A DNA stretch of 64,000 nucleotides from Colletes latitarsis (lineage: Eukaryota; Arthropoda; Insecta; Hymenoptera; Colletidae), in NCBI RefSeq assembly GCF_051014445.1, contig NW_027488377.1:620001-684000 (forward strand). Reading direction: 5' to 3'. This document shows, one piece after another, positions 43,299 to 54,345 of the stretch. The notes under the pieces are model-generated. The model searched no databases, had not been told where the DNA came from, and was given only the letters and a program-made list of their open reading frames with translations. Position 1 is the stretch's first letter; the number at the start of each line of letters is the position of its first letter. Made by a program: the position numbers and the translations under genes.

Positions 43299-45798
43299 AG
43301 GAGATGTCTCTGCGCTCTGGCAAGTTTAATTCTTGTCACAGAGGTAAGCATGTCTACCCATCCGGCGGCGGCGTATGTCGTGATCGGGACGAAGAGACCT
43401 TTGTACAAAGTACGCATGGCTCTGTGTCCCAAACCCCAGTTTGATCGAGCAAGTCTTGCTAGCGTATATAACGTTCGCATGACTTTGGCATTCAAGTATT
43501 CGACGTGGGATCTTACTCCCATTCGCGCATCGATGTGAACACCCAAGTACCTTATGGTTTGCTTGAGTGCCACATTTCTCCCGTTTATCCTTATCGCAGG
43601 AGGTCGTTCTCTATCCAGATTTCCTTTCAAGAGAATCATCTCGGTCTTAGTCGCAGATAGTTTAAGTTTCTGCGTGGCGCACCACTCAGAAATTGTATCC
43701 GCGACTCTTTGCCCTCGAGTTTCCGTAGAATACCACGAGTAAGTCGTCAGCGTAGGCTATTGGCTCGCAAGCCAGGTGTTCGTTTGATAAGAGCTGCAGA
43801 ACTTCGTCAAAGACTAGGTTCCAGCAGCTCGGACCGAGTATCGGCCCCTGTGGGCAGCCCTTGATGACTTGCTTACGCACATTACCGTGTTTGGAAACTA
43901 TTGTAACCATACGGTCAGCGAAGTAGTCGACCATGAGTCGATAAAGATTTCGGGGACATCACCGGCGTTTCAGTTTCTGAAGTATGCTTGGCCACCAAAC
44001 ATTATCAAAAGCTCCGGCGATGTCGAAGGAGAGACCCATCACATATCGTTCCTCTCGCTGGGATATCAATTCCCTGAGCTTCACCACGGCGTCTTCCGTG
44101 GATCGTCCAGGCCTGAATCCGTATTGCCGATCGGAACTATGTTCTGGGTTTAGGAATATATTACTCATTCGATTAAGCATTAGTCTTTCTAACACTTTGC
44201 CTAGGATGGAAAGTAGGCATATCGGTCTATACGACTTGACATCCGTTGGTGGTTTATCGGGCCCTTTCAAGATTGCTATGATCGAGCCGATTTTCCACCT
44301 AACGGGGAAGACCCCGTGCGCTAGACACCCGTTGTAGAGTCTTAGTAGAGCACTATGGATGGATCCATAAGCACATTTAACTACTTCGGCCTCTATACGG
44401 TCCAGCCCAGGGCATTTGCATCGCTTTAAGCGTGATACTGCAGCTCCGAGCTCATTCCTCGTGAAGACTGGACAGTCTTCAGTCGGCGGATTGGTTGCAG
44501 CATCAGCTCTGGTGTTTGCTTGCTCCGGCGTTTCATTCGTGGACGAGTCGTCCGGGATTAGCGCCTGTAGGAGCTGCGAGGCAGTCGATTCCCAGTCAGT
44601 CGTATATCCTTCCGGCGTTCGAATGTTAGAGACCGCAGTCTCAACACAGAGTTTCTTCTGGGCGATCTTGTAAGCAAGTCCCCATGGCTCTTTGTTCCCC
44701 TGCTCCGACACAAAGTTCTGCCAGCTTTGTGCTTTCGCAGCGCGCACTGCGGCTGTGTAGGCGAGTCTAGATGTTCGATACTCAGCCTGCTTTACCGCTC
44801 TCTCCTCCGAGTTCCTCTCGCGCTGAAAGGCTCGTCTAAGTCGATAGACTCGCGCTTTCATTCTCGTCAAATTTTCCGTCCACCATGGAACGGACTTTTA
44901 ATGCCACTTCTTGGGGCGCATTGCGGCATTGCACGCATCGATGATCGATTTCTCGACCTCTTGTGCTAGGTATTCGACTTCCCTGCGGCAATCAGTGCCG
45001 AGGGGTAATTGCCTCGCGCCCTCAAGTAGAACTTGCTCAAAACGCTCCCAGTTCGCATGCAACGTGCGGAATCGAGGCTGTGGGCTTCGATTCTCATTCA
45101 CGTCCGTGAACTACAAGACAAAATCAATAAATCGATGACCACTGGAGGTCCAATCCTCGTGGACCGTCCAGATTTGTACAATTTTCGCCATGTCTGGTGT
45201 CGATAATGTGACATCGATCCATGACTCACCGGCAGAGCTGCAGTATGTAGGGATACTACCAGCCTCGTTCAAAATCGTCAAGTCGTGTAATTTTTTTTTT
45301 TTTTTTGTCGTGGGGAAAATCTTCGAAAGACTCCCTCCCACCTCTTTGGGGAGAGGCGGGAGGGGTGTGTGGGATTCCCCGCGCCCGTAGAATGACGGAC
45401 GCGGGACCTACCCACTAAAAACCCCACGGTGACCCTTCCGCACGATTTGGGAGGATACCGGGAATCGCTCGAAGTATTCTTCCGGTATCCTCCCCGTGCC
45501 CGCGCTTTGCGCCCATCCCCGGGGGGGACAAACGGTCCCCCCGGTAGACACACTGTCTCATAGCGGCAGGACGTGGCCACTCCATCCCGCCGCCATCCGT
45601 CCCGGGGTCGCATTTAGTGGCGGGCTGCGAGCCCCAACTCGCAACCGCCTACGACCCCGTTTCTACCCCTCGGCGGCCGGGAGCTGATGGCCGCTCCAGG
45701 CCACCGAGGGTGCCTCCCCGTGGGCCGGACCCACCCGGTCCGACCCATCGCCGCCTGGCGGGAGGAGGCTCCCCTCAGGGCCCCACTCCCAGCCAGGG

Positions 45799-48700
45799 TC
45801 ATCCGCCGCGCAGAGGCCGCCGCCCGCGACGCCTGGCGCCCGGGCGACGCCCTCGCGCCACCATACGAGCGCGAGCCTCAGCGCGCCGCTGAAGCTCGCG
45901 CTCCCTTCCCGCGGCCTCCTTTTGCAGCATTACGGCCTCGCAGAAGGAGGCCACGGCCCTCCACTTCCGCTCGCTGCCGAGCATGGCGCGCACCACACCC
46001 GGCAGCGAGACATCCCGCCCTATGACGCCGACCAGGACACGTCGCTCCCCCTCCCAAGCCGGGCATACCTGGAGGGTATGATCAGCCGTGTCCTGCTCGG
46101 CGTCACAATGGCAGCAACGCGCCGTCGGCTCCTTCCCTATCCGGCACAGGTATCTTCCGAAGCTACCATGCCCGGAAAATACCTGTGCCATCCGGTAAGT
46201 AAGGCTTCCATGGCCTCCGTCCAGCCACTCACACAGGAGTGGCCGAACAGCCCCGACTGTCCGGTGCCCCGCAGTTGGCAGGGCCAACCGCTCCTGCCAC
46301 GCGAGCACCACGAACTGCCGGGCCTGGCGCTTCAAATCGCCCCAAGCAGGTTCCTGCTCTCCCGGGACCGCCCCCACTCCCGCGCGACGGTCGACACGAT
46401 GACGATACATCATCGCGTGCGACCGCGCGAGGAGATCCATGGGCGACATCCCCGCAAGAACCGTCGCCGCCTCATGCGACACGGTCCGGTAGCCGCGGAC
46501 GACCCTCAGCGCCATCCGCCTCTGCACCCGACGCAGCATCGTCATGCTGCGCCGGGAGGCCGCGAGGTCGTCCGCCCAAACGGGGGCCCCGTAAAGGGCC
46601 ACCGACTGTACCATTGCCACATAGAGGCGGCGCACTCTGCCAGCCGGGCCCCCCAGGTTGGGTAGTAATCGGCCTAAAGCCGCGACCATCCCCTCCAAGC
46701 GTGGAACGAGGCAGCGAAAATGCTCCTCGAAGCGCCAGTGGCTATCGAGAATCAACCCCAGATACCTCATGTGGGGCTTCACCTCGATATCAGCCTCACC
46801 CACCTGCATCAGGGGGGGGGCGAATCCTGCCGAGGTGAATGGAACGCTATAACCTCAGTCTGATGGATCACCACCGTCATCCCCATCCCCCTGATCCGGT
46901 CGACGACGCGTTGCGACCCCTCCTCCACGCGACGCATGGCACTCCCCCACTGAGCCCCGACGGCCAGCACCAGTGTGTCATCTGCGTAACACACGGCACT
47001 GACGCCGTCGGGGAGGTCGGCCCGCAACACCGCGTCGTACGCGATGTTCCACAGGAGTGGCCCGAGGACCGACCCCTGCGGAACCCCGCAGTAGACCTCC
47101 CTCCGCATATCACCATCCCGGCCCGGATACTCGATCCACCTGCCGCGGAGATAATCCCCGACGACTGCCCTGAGACACGGGGGTACCCGATGATATTCGA
47201 GCCCCCTCCGTATCTCCCCCCAGGGAAGGGTGTTAAACGCGTTGGCAATATCCAGCGATACCGCCAACGCCACCCCTCCCCGGGAGACGGCCGACTCCGA
47301 GAGGACCCTGACCCGACTGATCGCGTCGACCGTCGACCGGCCCCCCCGGAAACCGTACTGGCAGTCGGCCAGTCCCGGAGCACCCCGCGACAGGTGCTCG
47401 ACGAGGCGGGCAGCGATCACTCGCTCGAAGAGCTTGCCCACCTCGTCGAGGAGACAGATGGGCCGGTATGCGGATGGAGACTCCGCGGGCCGACCCTCCT
47501 TCCGGAGGAGGACCATCCTCGCCACCTTCCAACTGGGGGGGAATCGCCCGTCCCACAGGCATCGGATAAACAACCGCTGGAGGTGGGCCCCAAGGACGCC
47601 GTGGGTCAAGACCCAAACCCGGCCAGGCACACCATCCGGACCCGGGGCCATGTTACGCGCCCCGAGCCGTCTGATTGCTGCGGCCAGCTCCCCCTGCGTG
47701 ACCCCCGGCTCGGCCACCCACTCCAACGGGGCCGTCGCCTCTGCCGGAGGACGTGGTCCCATCTCCCCAATTGGGAAGAGAGTATTGACCACGCCCTCCA
47801 GCAGCCGGGGGTCAAGACCCTCGGTGACGGGGGGCGCCCACGGGCGAAGCTTGATCAGCACCACCTTATAAGGGCGCCCCCAAGGGCCGTCATCAAGGGT
47901 CTCGAGGAGCTCCTTCCATGCCCGGGTCTTGGCCCGTTTGATGGCGACCTGCAGAGCCATCCGCGACATGCGGTATGCCTCATACAGGACATCTGCCCTC
48001 GCTCGCGCCACGCTATCGTCTCTCCGTAGACGACGGCGCGCGCGGGTGTACTGGCGTCGGGCGCGGACACTCGCGTCTCGCATTTCCGCGATCGCGGCCG
48101 ACCACCAGTACACCGCCCGGCGAAGTGAAGCCCGCCCGACCCGGGGCATCGCCGCGTCACATATGTTCGCGACCATCCCCCCGAGCCGGGCGACCTCCTC
48201 CTCTATACTCGGCAACTCGGCCGCCCTCTGCGGCCAAGTTGCAGCGAGGGCAGCCGCCATCAGGGCATCCTTGTCCAGGTGCCGAAGCGCCCAGCGGCGC
48301 GGTGGGTTACCACCCGGACGGTGGTGTCGGGATGCATCCCCCGCGGCGGCAGAGACCTCCATCCGGATATACCGGTGATCCGAGAGTGTCTCTGCCCCCG
48401 CGACCACGTGCCATCCCGACACCATGCGCACGGCGTTGGGGGTCGCGAATCCAACATCCACGATAGACCCCCCATATCGCCGCACACACGTGTGCTCCGA
48501 CCCCCGGTTCAGTAACCGAAGGTCGAGTCCCGCCGCCCAGTCGCCCAGGATCCCGCCGCGAACGGAAGTCCTGGGGGACCCCCACGCCACCGACTTGGCG
48601 TTGAAGTCTCCCAGGACCAGCACCGGCCGGGCCGCGCAGCGCTGCACGCATGCCGCGACCTCGGCTAGGTACTGCTCGAACGCGACGTGGCCGCTGCGAG

Positions 48701-48980
48701 GCGATATGTAGCACCCCACCACGGCGACTCCCCCCCAGTCCACGGCGACGAATCCCCGACCGCGCTCCAGCATGGAGAACGGCGGGGACCCGTCGCCACC
48801 TCCCCATACCGTCGCCACCAAGCCGTCCGCGTCGCCCACCCAATGAGGGTGATCAGGGACGCGGTACGGCTCGGCGGCGACAGCCAGGCCAACCTCCCAC
48901 TCCGCGAGGACTTGGGACATCATATCCTGTGCCGCGCGGCAGTGGTTGAGGTTGGCCTGGAGGAGCAGGCGGGGCGCCAT
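45799..48980 (-). pseudogene. LINE-A copy 4 ORF2: endonuclease, RT, zinc knuckle (one frameshift)
   Basis: The ATG at 48980 overlaps the ORF1 stop as TAATG. The first 723 codons hold the endonuclease (LLQANLNHCRAAQD, AEPYRVP with E37, GDFNAKS, SDHRYIRM) and most of the reverse transcriptase (RPICLLDEVGKLFERV, FRGGRST, LDIANAFNTLPW, GVPQGSVLGPLLWN, YADD). A run of nine G at about 46812-46820 shifts the frame after RQDSPPP. The remaining 336 codons continue from MQVGEADIEVKP to the CCHC motif CHCDAEQDTADHTLQVC and the arginine-rich end. The copy at 17 kb shows the unshifted form (RQDPPPPLIRVGGADIE). Only one lesion separates this frame from being whole, and it is in a homopolymer where an assembly error is possible. 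Confidence 0.9.
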
Positions 48981-50844
48981 TAATTACCGACCGCCCCAGC
49001 CTCCTCCCGGCTGTCCGTCCCCGTGGCACCGTCCACCTCCATGGTGGACGATGCCACCGTCCGCGGCGCCGGAGTCGGAACGGCCCGCCTCTTCCTCTCC
49101 TTCCGGGAGGGGGGAGAGCACTTCCTGCTCCCCACCCTGTGGTCGGCTGGCATCCCCCTGTCCGCACATAGCGGGCAGTCGAAGGCCGCCGAGCACTGGC
49201 TCGCGCGGTGGTCCTTTGCCCCGCAGCGGTAACATTGACCGCTGCGGTCCACCGGCGAGGTGCACCACTGCCTCACATGCCCCAATTCGTGGCAGCGGTG
49301 ACACTGGAGCGGGCGCGGCGCGAGTATCTCCACTCGCGCCGAAACCCACCCCACCAAAACCCTCCCGGATTCCGCCAATTTTTGGGCGACGGTGAGGGGG
49401 CAGCGGGCTCACACGGACCCCAGGCCGGAAGGTGATCTGCGGATCTCCCCGACCCGCAAATCCCCCTCAGGGCAATCCCCCGCCCTTGCTAGGGCACGCG
49501 CCACGTCCTCCGCGGTGGCCGAGTCGTCCTGCCCACACACGCGCTTCTCCGTGCGCTTCGTGGGCCGGGCGACCAGGACACCCCGCTCGCCCAGCTGCTC
49601 CCGGAGCCTCTGGGCGAGTCGGTCGGCCTTCACGCCGCCGTCTGTTCCGGGGATCTCCAGCAGGAGACTCCCAGTCACAGCCCGTTTCGCCCTGACGGAA
49701 GCGATGCCAAGCTCTTCCAGGGACACATTGTCCCTGGCAAGCCGCATCGCCTCCGCGAGGGTCAGGTCGCCCCCCTGCGCAACGGTCAGCGCTACCGCTG
49801 CCGTTTTAGGGGGGCGGCCAAGTCGCGCCTTCGCGGCCTTTCCTTTGGCCGCGGCCGGCGGGGGCGGAGGCTGCGCCTGCGGGGCCTTCCTCGCCGCCCT
49901 CCTCGCCCTCCGCCCATCACCTGGCTCCACGACACCCCCCCTTGGGGCGGTGCCGCGGAGGACGCGGGAACCGGGACCACGGGTACGCTTCCCCCCTTGG
50001 GGGTCACGACCCGAGGCCCCGGAGTCGCCACGGTGGGCGGAGCCTTCGCTCCCCCCACCTTCGCCTTCCCCGGCCGTGCTGGCACTGGTCGGGGTGGCAC
50101 CACCCTCCCACCGACCGCTCTTCCGGGGAGGAGCTCCTCCCGGAAGGCGGCCAGCTTCTTCTCAATCATGTCCCCTATCCGCCTCAGGAGATCGTCCTCT
50201 GAGGAGGACGGGGACCTCTGCGCGGGCGGAGTGCGTGTGGAAGGGCCCGTGGAGGCCCGCACCACCTCCGCCGCACTCCGCTTCCTAACGGCCACAGGAG
50301 GGCGCGGCGTAGGAGGAGGGAGGACAGGAGGGAGGGCCGCGCTGTTCCAGTGCGCCTCTGCCCTCATCCTCCCCCGTCGCTCCTCCTCCAACAGGAGCTG
50401 CAGACGGGCGTTCCGCCCGCGTAGCTCCCGCGCCGCGTCCCTCATCATTTGGGCAGCCTCCCTAAGAGCCTCTGCCCCGCCGCTCTTCTGCCCCTTAAAC
50501 GAGCAGGCAGCGGCCACTTTCTCCACTCGTCTCAGGGACGAGGAGATCCTCTCCGATATTTCCTCGGTCACCTCGTCCCTGAGGCAGCTCATCCGGACAA
50601 CCGGGCTCATCGCCCTGCCCACTTCATTGACGGCCTGCCCCGTCATCTTTCTCTTGGAGCCTATAAGGCTCCTGGTGGAGGAGAAGGACGAGACTGACGC
50701 AGTCTCGTCGTCCTCCTCCACCCTCCACGAAGCCGGGCCAGGCGCTGCAGGCGGCGCGAGCGCCGTCACTCCAGTCCCAACACCGCTTTCCTCCTCTCCC
50801 TCTGACTTACCCCGTCCCATCCCCGTTTTAATTTTATACTCCAT
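48980..50844 (-). pseudogene. LINE-A copy 4 ORF1 (Gag-like, three zinc knuckles)
   Basis: Begins MEYKIKTGMGRGK at 50844 after a 394-bp 5' UTR. Features follow copy 1: a coiled-coil-like region (DEVTEEISERISSSLRRVEK onward), Pro/Ala/Lys-rich linker and zinc knuckles CHRCHELGHVRQWC, CYRCGAKDHRASQC and CPLC...H...C. A frameshift lies between 49930 and 49800. A TGA near 49407 replaces the Trp of SGLGSVWARC seen in copy 1. The C-terminus (REEAGAVGN) reaches the TAATG junction with ORF2 at 48980. Confidence 0.87.
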
Positions 50845-51095
50845 ATTATTCCCACGAGCAGGTCGGAAGGAAAGGTCCGCCCGGGCAGAGCCGCCTTACC
50901 CGGGTAAGCCTATATACTCCGGGGGTTCGGCAGGTGCCCCGGAGGTGGTCGCTTGGGATTGGGCCTCCTCCCCCAACCATGCATCCCATCGCCGCGCACC
51001 ATAACTTAGGATTGGAGGGCGATTTTATAGAGTCGCCATACTTGCGGTACCCCGGGCGGTTAAGCCAAGGCCCCCGTTCCTCCTGCCGTCACGTA

Positions 51096-51129
51096 CCATT
51101 CACAAAACCAAAAAAGGAATTGTGAATGG
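51096..51129 (-). other. Conserved hairpin in LINE-A 5' UTR (full-length copy)
   Basis: CCATTCACAA (51096-51105) and TTGTGAATGG (51120-51129) form a perfect 10-bp stem with a 14-nt loop, plus the outer GTCAC/GTGAC pair. It is the same structure as at 5629-5661. Confidence 0.6.
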
Positions 51130-51761
51130 GTCTTTGTGACGATCAACAGGAGGCTTACGGTGTGATAAGCATCAGGTACCTCGGGGTCGCTACGCCCCGT
51201 ACTGCGGCCGACGATTGCCGGACACAGCCCCTGAGGGACAAGTCGTGTAATGCGATAAACTCTTCGAGTTTTTCGCCTCGCGTGTCCGGTCGAACGCTTT
51301 CTTCCCCCCCCCCCCCCCAAAGGTGGGATTTGGCATTGACGTCCGCGGCTATCACGACTCGACGGTGTTGGAGAGCATCGAGTGTCTTCTCCAAACGTGC
51401 CAGACTTGGTTCAATGTCTTCCGAGCATTGAAAGTACTGGCTAACGAGGTAGAAACTACCGAAGGGTCCGCTAATGCAAACGCAGGAGGTGTGAGTATCA
51501 CACAGCTGTGTGATTTTTACCACCGAGATGTCCGGGTATCTGACCACTATTGCAGCCATAGCCCGATCATTCTCGGCGATCACCTTCGCCGTGAGCCCAA
51601 AGCCTGGAATCTGTCCCTGAAATTGGTAAGGTTCCTGCATGAGCAACACGTCGATCTCCTTTGTGTGCATTAGCACGCTCACCTCACCATGAACAATTAA
51701 CGCACGCCGCATATTATGCTGCGCGATGCGCAATTGCCTTAGAGGATTCTCCGGGTCGTGT

Positions 51762-53393
51762 CTATCCATAATTGGTACGAGATACTGCAAGGTCGAGAGC
51801 TGTAATATCCTTATAGGCAGGGCAGTTTTTGTCTCGTGACTTATGGTTGTGCTGTTTACCTCTTGCTTTACAGTTCGAGCAAGTTTGGGACTTACTCTTC
51901 GCTGTACAAGAGGCAATGGAATGCCCTTTTTCGGAGCAGTGACCACAAACCTCGTTCTGCGCTTTGCAATGTTTGGCCATATGGCCAAACATTTGACACT
52001 TAAAGCATCGTGTAACAGAAACGTAGTCCTGCACTCTGCATGCGGACCACCCCAGGTACACTCTGCCCGAGCTCTTCAGCCGCTGGCGAACCTGCGGACT
52101 GACTTCCAGGACCCAGTTGGCAGTGTCCTTTTCCTTCGGGCCGGTTGCAAACCGAACCTTCAGGCTGGACGACACATCCCCCTGGGCCATATCACTGAGG
52201 TTTTGCTTCCAAATGCTGGAAGAAACCTCCTCTTTCCTCATCGACTTGGGAACGTCGTACACAATAAGTGTAGGGTTCCTCAAAGTCCGTAGAGTAGCTG
52301 AAAGTCCTACTTCTTTCAGCTTCGCGCAGTTGACGAAGGCCTTTAGATCCTCCTTGCGTTCAGTCTCGACGGCTATGCCACCGGAGTGGATGCGTCGGAC
52401 AGGCCTCACGCGGATCGTAGCTTTCGCCGGCTTAACCAGGGACAGAACAGTTTGTTTGGCAACGTCACTGTTCTGTCCTTTCCCTTTCGGCGGGAAAATA
52501 CGCACCACGTGTCGTGGTGGTTTAACCGCCTCCGGGGAAACTCGATTGGCATCAACATTTACCGCTTGCGCGTAGGTTGTTGCTGCACGAACTGGTACAG
52601 GTTTCGCAGTCGGACGGGATCCCGTCGTCTGCGAAACCGTAGGGGCAACCCTCTCTGCGATCCTCTGGGAGGCTCTCACCTCTTGCCGGATCGCCGCGAG
52701 CTGTCCTTTTAGGAAAGAGTTCTGAATATGAACCTCCTGGACTAGCTCGTAGAGAGCTGCCGCGTTGCCTACGACCAAGGCTCCGGTCTCCTTACTGAGC
52801 CTGGATTCTTTTCCAAGGCAGTTGGTCCGGATACCCTTGACCAGTTTCGAGGCCTCCCCACTGATTTGGTCGAGAGGCCTGTTCGAAGGGCTAGGTGTCG
52901 CCTCCGCCGACACCTTTCCTGGCAATTCCTCGCCGCTTTCCCGGGCTTTTTCTGCCCTTTGCGGCTTCTCCTTCTTAACGACGGTTACCCAACCGTCGCT
53001 ATCTACTTCTTGGCCCAATCCTCCTTCCGTGGACGTGGCGTTGCCTTGGGAAGTCGCCTTCGGTTTTTTGGCCTCCGGCTTCTTCGGTGGATTTGTGCGG
53101 CGTGGTGTCCCCGGTCCGTCCTTCTTGATCGCGGGCACAGGGGATGTTTTCCCTGTTGGCTTAGGTGGTGAAGCCTTGCCCTTAGTCGTTGGGGGTCTGG
53201 TGCAGGGGGGCGTTTTTGCGCCCTTACCCACTTCAACCGCCTTAACTTTTTTCTGAGGTGGTGAGACCACCCCAGCTCTCCTACTCACCGCCGTCGTTCT
53301 GCCGGGAGCAGCGACAGCGGCCTCCTTAACTCCCTTTTCCCCCTTGCGGGGTACCGAGGCGTCTATGGGGGTTAATTTTATTTTTGGATCCAT
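51762..53393 (-). CDS. LINE-B ORF1 (Gag-like protein, three zinc knuckles)
   Basis: Intact 543-codon frame although the partner ORF2 is decayed. It starts MDPKIKLTPIDASVPRKG at 53393. The first 190 residues are low-complexity Lys/Pro/Thr-rich. A central part (about residues 190-300) is more ordered. Residues 300-460 resemble the RNA-binding region of R1-clade ORF1 (VRIFPPKGKG, ATIRVRPVRRIHSGGIAVE). Zinc knuckles CFKCQMFGHMAKHC, CGHCSEKGHSIASC and CSNC...H...C lie near the C-terminus. The stop (TAG, 51762-51764) lies 8 nt into ORF2. It should bind the LINE RNA. An intact frame in an otherwise old element may be chance or indicate a less old 5' part. Confidence 0.87.
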   Translation of the reverse strand: MDPKIKLTPIDASVPRKGEKGVKEAAVAAPGRTTAVSRRAGVVSPPQKKVKAVEVGKGAKTPPCTRPPTTKGKASPPKPTGKTSPVPAIKKDGPGTPRRTNPPKKPEAKKPKATSQGNATSTEGGLGQEVDSDGWVTVVKKEKPQRAEKARESGEELPGKVSAEATPSPSNRPLDQISGEASKLVKGIRTNCLGKESRLSKETGALVVGNAAALYELVQEVHIQNSFLKGQLAAIRQEVRASQRIAERVAPTVSQTTGSRPTAKPVPVRAATTYAQAVNVDANRVSPEAVKPPRHVVRIFPPKGKGQNSDVAKQTVLSLVKPAKATIRVRPVRRIHSGGIAVETERKEDLKAFVNCAKLKEVGLSATLRTLRNPTLIVYDVPKSMRKEEVSSSIWKQNLSDMAQGDVSSSLKVRFATGPKEKDTANWVLEVSPQVRQRLKSSGRVYLGWSACRVQDYVSVTRCFKCQMFGHMAKHCKAQNEVCGHCSEKGHSIASCTAKSKSQTCSNCKARGKQHNHKSRDKNCPAYKDITALDLAVSRTNYG

Positions 53394-54345
53394 ACTTGTG
53401 TATATTCCTTTTCGTCCCGGCGTGTGTCCCGGCCTCCATGGACCCTCAAATGGAACCCGGCTCTGCCTTGGTTAGGACTTGCACCCGGGATATAGTCCGC
53501 GAACAAAGGCCGACCGGGCTTTCCCCGGACTCCTAGGTTCACTTCCTCGCCTAATAGAACCCACGAATGGTGTTCCGAGCCGATTGACTAGGCACAGGGC
53601 TGCTTTTCTCGCCTAGCCGCCTGTCTAGACGAAGCAGAGGCCAAAGGTACGTGTTGGGCAGCTACACTCCCGCAGGAGAGAGGGCCCTCAGATCCCAGGA
53701 TCCTCCTTTCCGCCGACACAGGTCGCCACGCACGGCAAACACGTGGGGAACAAACCTCAAGCAGATGTTCCCTCTGCTTCGCTACGCCCGGTTTCTGCTC
53801 CCTGTTTTTGCAGGAAACCCGCTGCGTAACTAGGACATGACCTCGGGCATCATGTCCCTGTAGCATTAGCTCCAAAACGTGGGACTCGTCCTTAGCACGA
53901 CTAGTCGAACTCACTTTGCCATCATCAACTATGCTCTTGACGTTTCAGTGTCCCTTTGCCATCGCCAACGACGTGAGATGCTGTCAGCAGCGCGACGACG
54001 GTCTTACATGTATAAATACATGTTGTCTTTTGTCGTTGGCGGACCTTTCAGTCAGTGTTTCGTCATGCGCTGCATATCCTTCCTATATGCAGCGTCCGTA
54101 TGGCAAGGACTCCGAGTATGACAGAGCCGTACACCACCGGCTTACAGCTCGGAGTTGAGCTGGTCTAGGCGGAGTCTTCTAATGGCCAGGGGAGCGATCC
54201 ACGTTTCGAGGCCCGTCTCCATACCTAGGATACTAGCATGGTTTCGCAGCCGACACCTTCAGGCAGTAAGGAGCAGCACAGCTACTTATACGGTGGCCTC
54301 CTTCCGCCAATCGTCTGGCATTACGACGTCTGCCACGAGATGTTT
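53394..54345 (-). other. LINE-B 5' UTR and possible flank, noncoding
   Basis: 952 bp between the LINE-B ORF1 start and the satellite. No frame with a recognisable domain on either strand. It is different from LINE-A 5' UTRs. The LINE-B 5' end is probably here, but no target duplication can be used because the 3' end is lost. Confidence 0.5.

Larger units (their letters stand above)
45292..51238 (-). mobile_element. LINE-A copy 4, full-length R1-clade element (5.95 kb)
   Basis: Flanked by CAAGTCGTGTAAT (45279-45291 and 51239-51251), with poly-A at its 3' end (T run from 45292 on the plus strand). Order 5' to 3': 5' UTR 51238-50845, ORF1 50844-48980, ORF2 48980-45799, 3' UTR 45798-45307. It is inserted in the endonuclease codons of LINE-B. 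This is the reference copy for the family in this window. The target duplications of the family members share no sequence, so insertion does not look strictly site-specific, unlike classical R1 in 28S rDNA. Confidence 0.93.
43317..51769 (-). pseudogene. LINE-B ORF2: endonuclease and RT, interrupted and decayed
   Basis: The ATG at 51769 (MDRHDPENPLRQLRIAQHNM) overlaps the end of ORF1 by 8 nt (ATGGATAG). Endonuclease: LLMQEPYQFQG, IAADVNAKSHLWG and, beyond LINE-A, SSGHRFIDF, where the usual Ser-Asp-His reads Ser-Gly-His. LINE-A interrupts it between EEFIALHDL and LHDLTILNEAG. The reverse transcriptase follows: PTDVKSYRPICLLSILGKVLERL, FRPGRSTED, FDIAGAFDNVWW, GCPQGPILGPSCWN and YADD. In-frame stops occur at about 45113, 44897 and 43959, and a frameshift lies near 43690. 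The frame ends where LINE-A copy 3 begins. It is clearly older than LINE-A. Confidence 0.88.
43299..54345 (-). mobile_element. LINE-B (second R1-clade family), old, split by LINE-A
   Basis: Remaining parts are 54345-51239 (5' UTR, ORF1, start of ORF2) and 45291-43299 (rest of ORF2 up to the RT thumb). The full-length LINE-A lies between, with the 13-bp duplication CAAGTCGTGTAAT. The 3' end of LINE-B is gone. 53394-54345 has no coding signal and is taken as its 5' UTR plus possible flank; the outer boundary is set where the satellite resumes and is approximate. Two ORFs, a three-knuckle ORF1 and the endonuclease type place it in or near the R1 clade. It lacks RNase H in the part that remains. 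Confidence 0.8.

Noticed and set aside
45292..51238. LINE-A as a site-specific R1 element of 28S rDNA
   Set aside because: Its insertions lie in piggyBac, LINE-B, an LTR and satellite, with unrelated target duplications; no rDNA is present.
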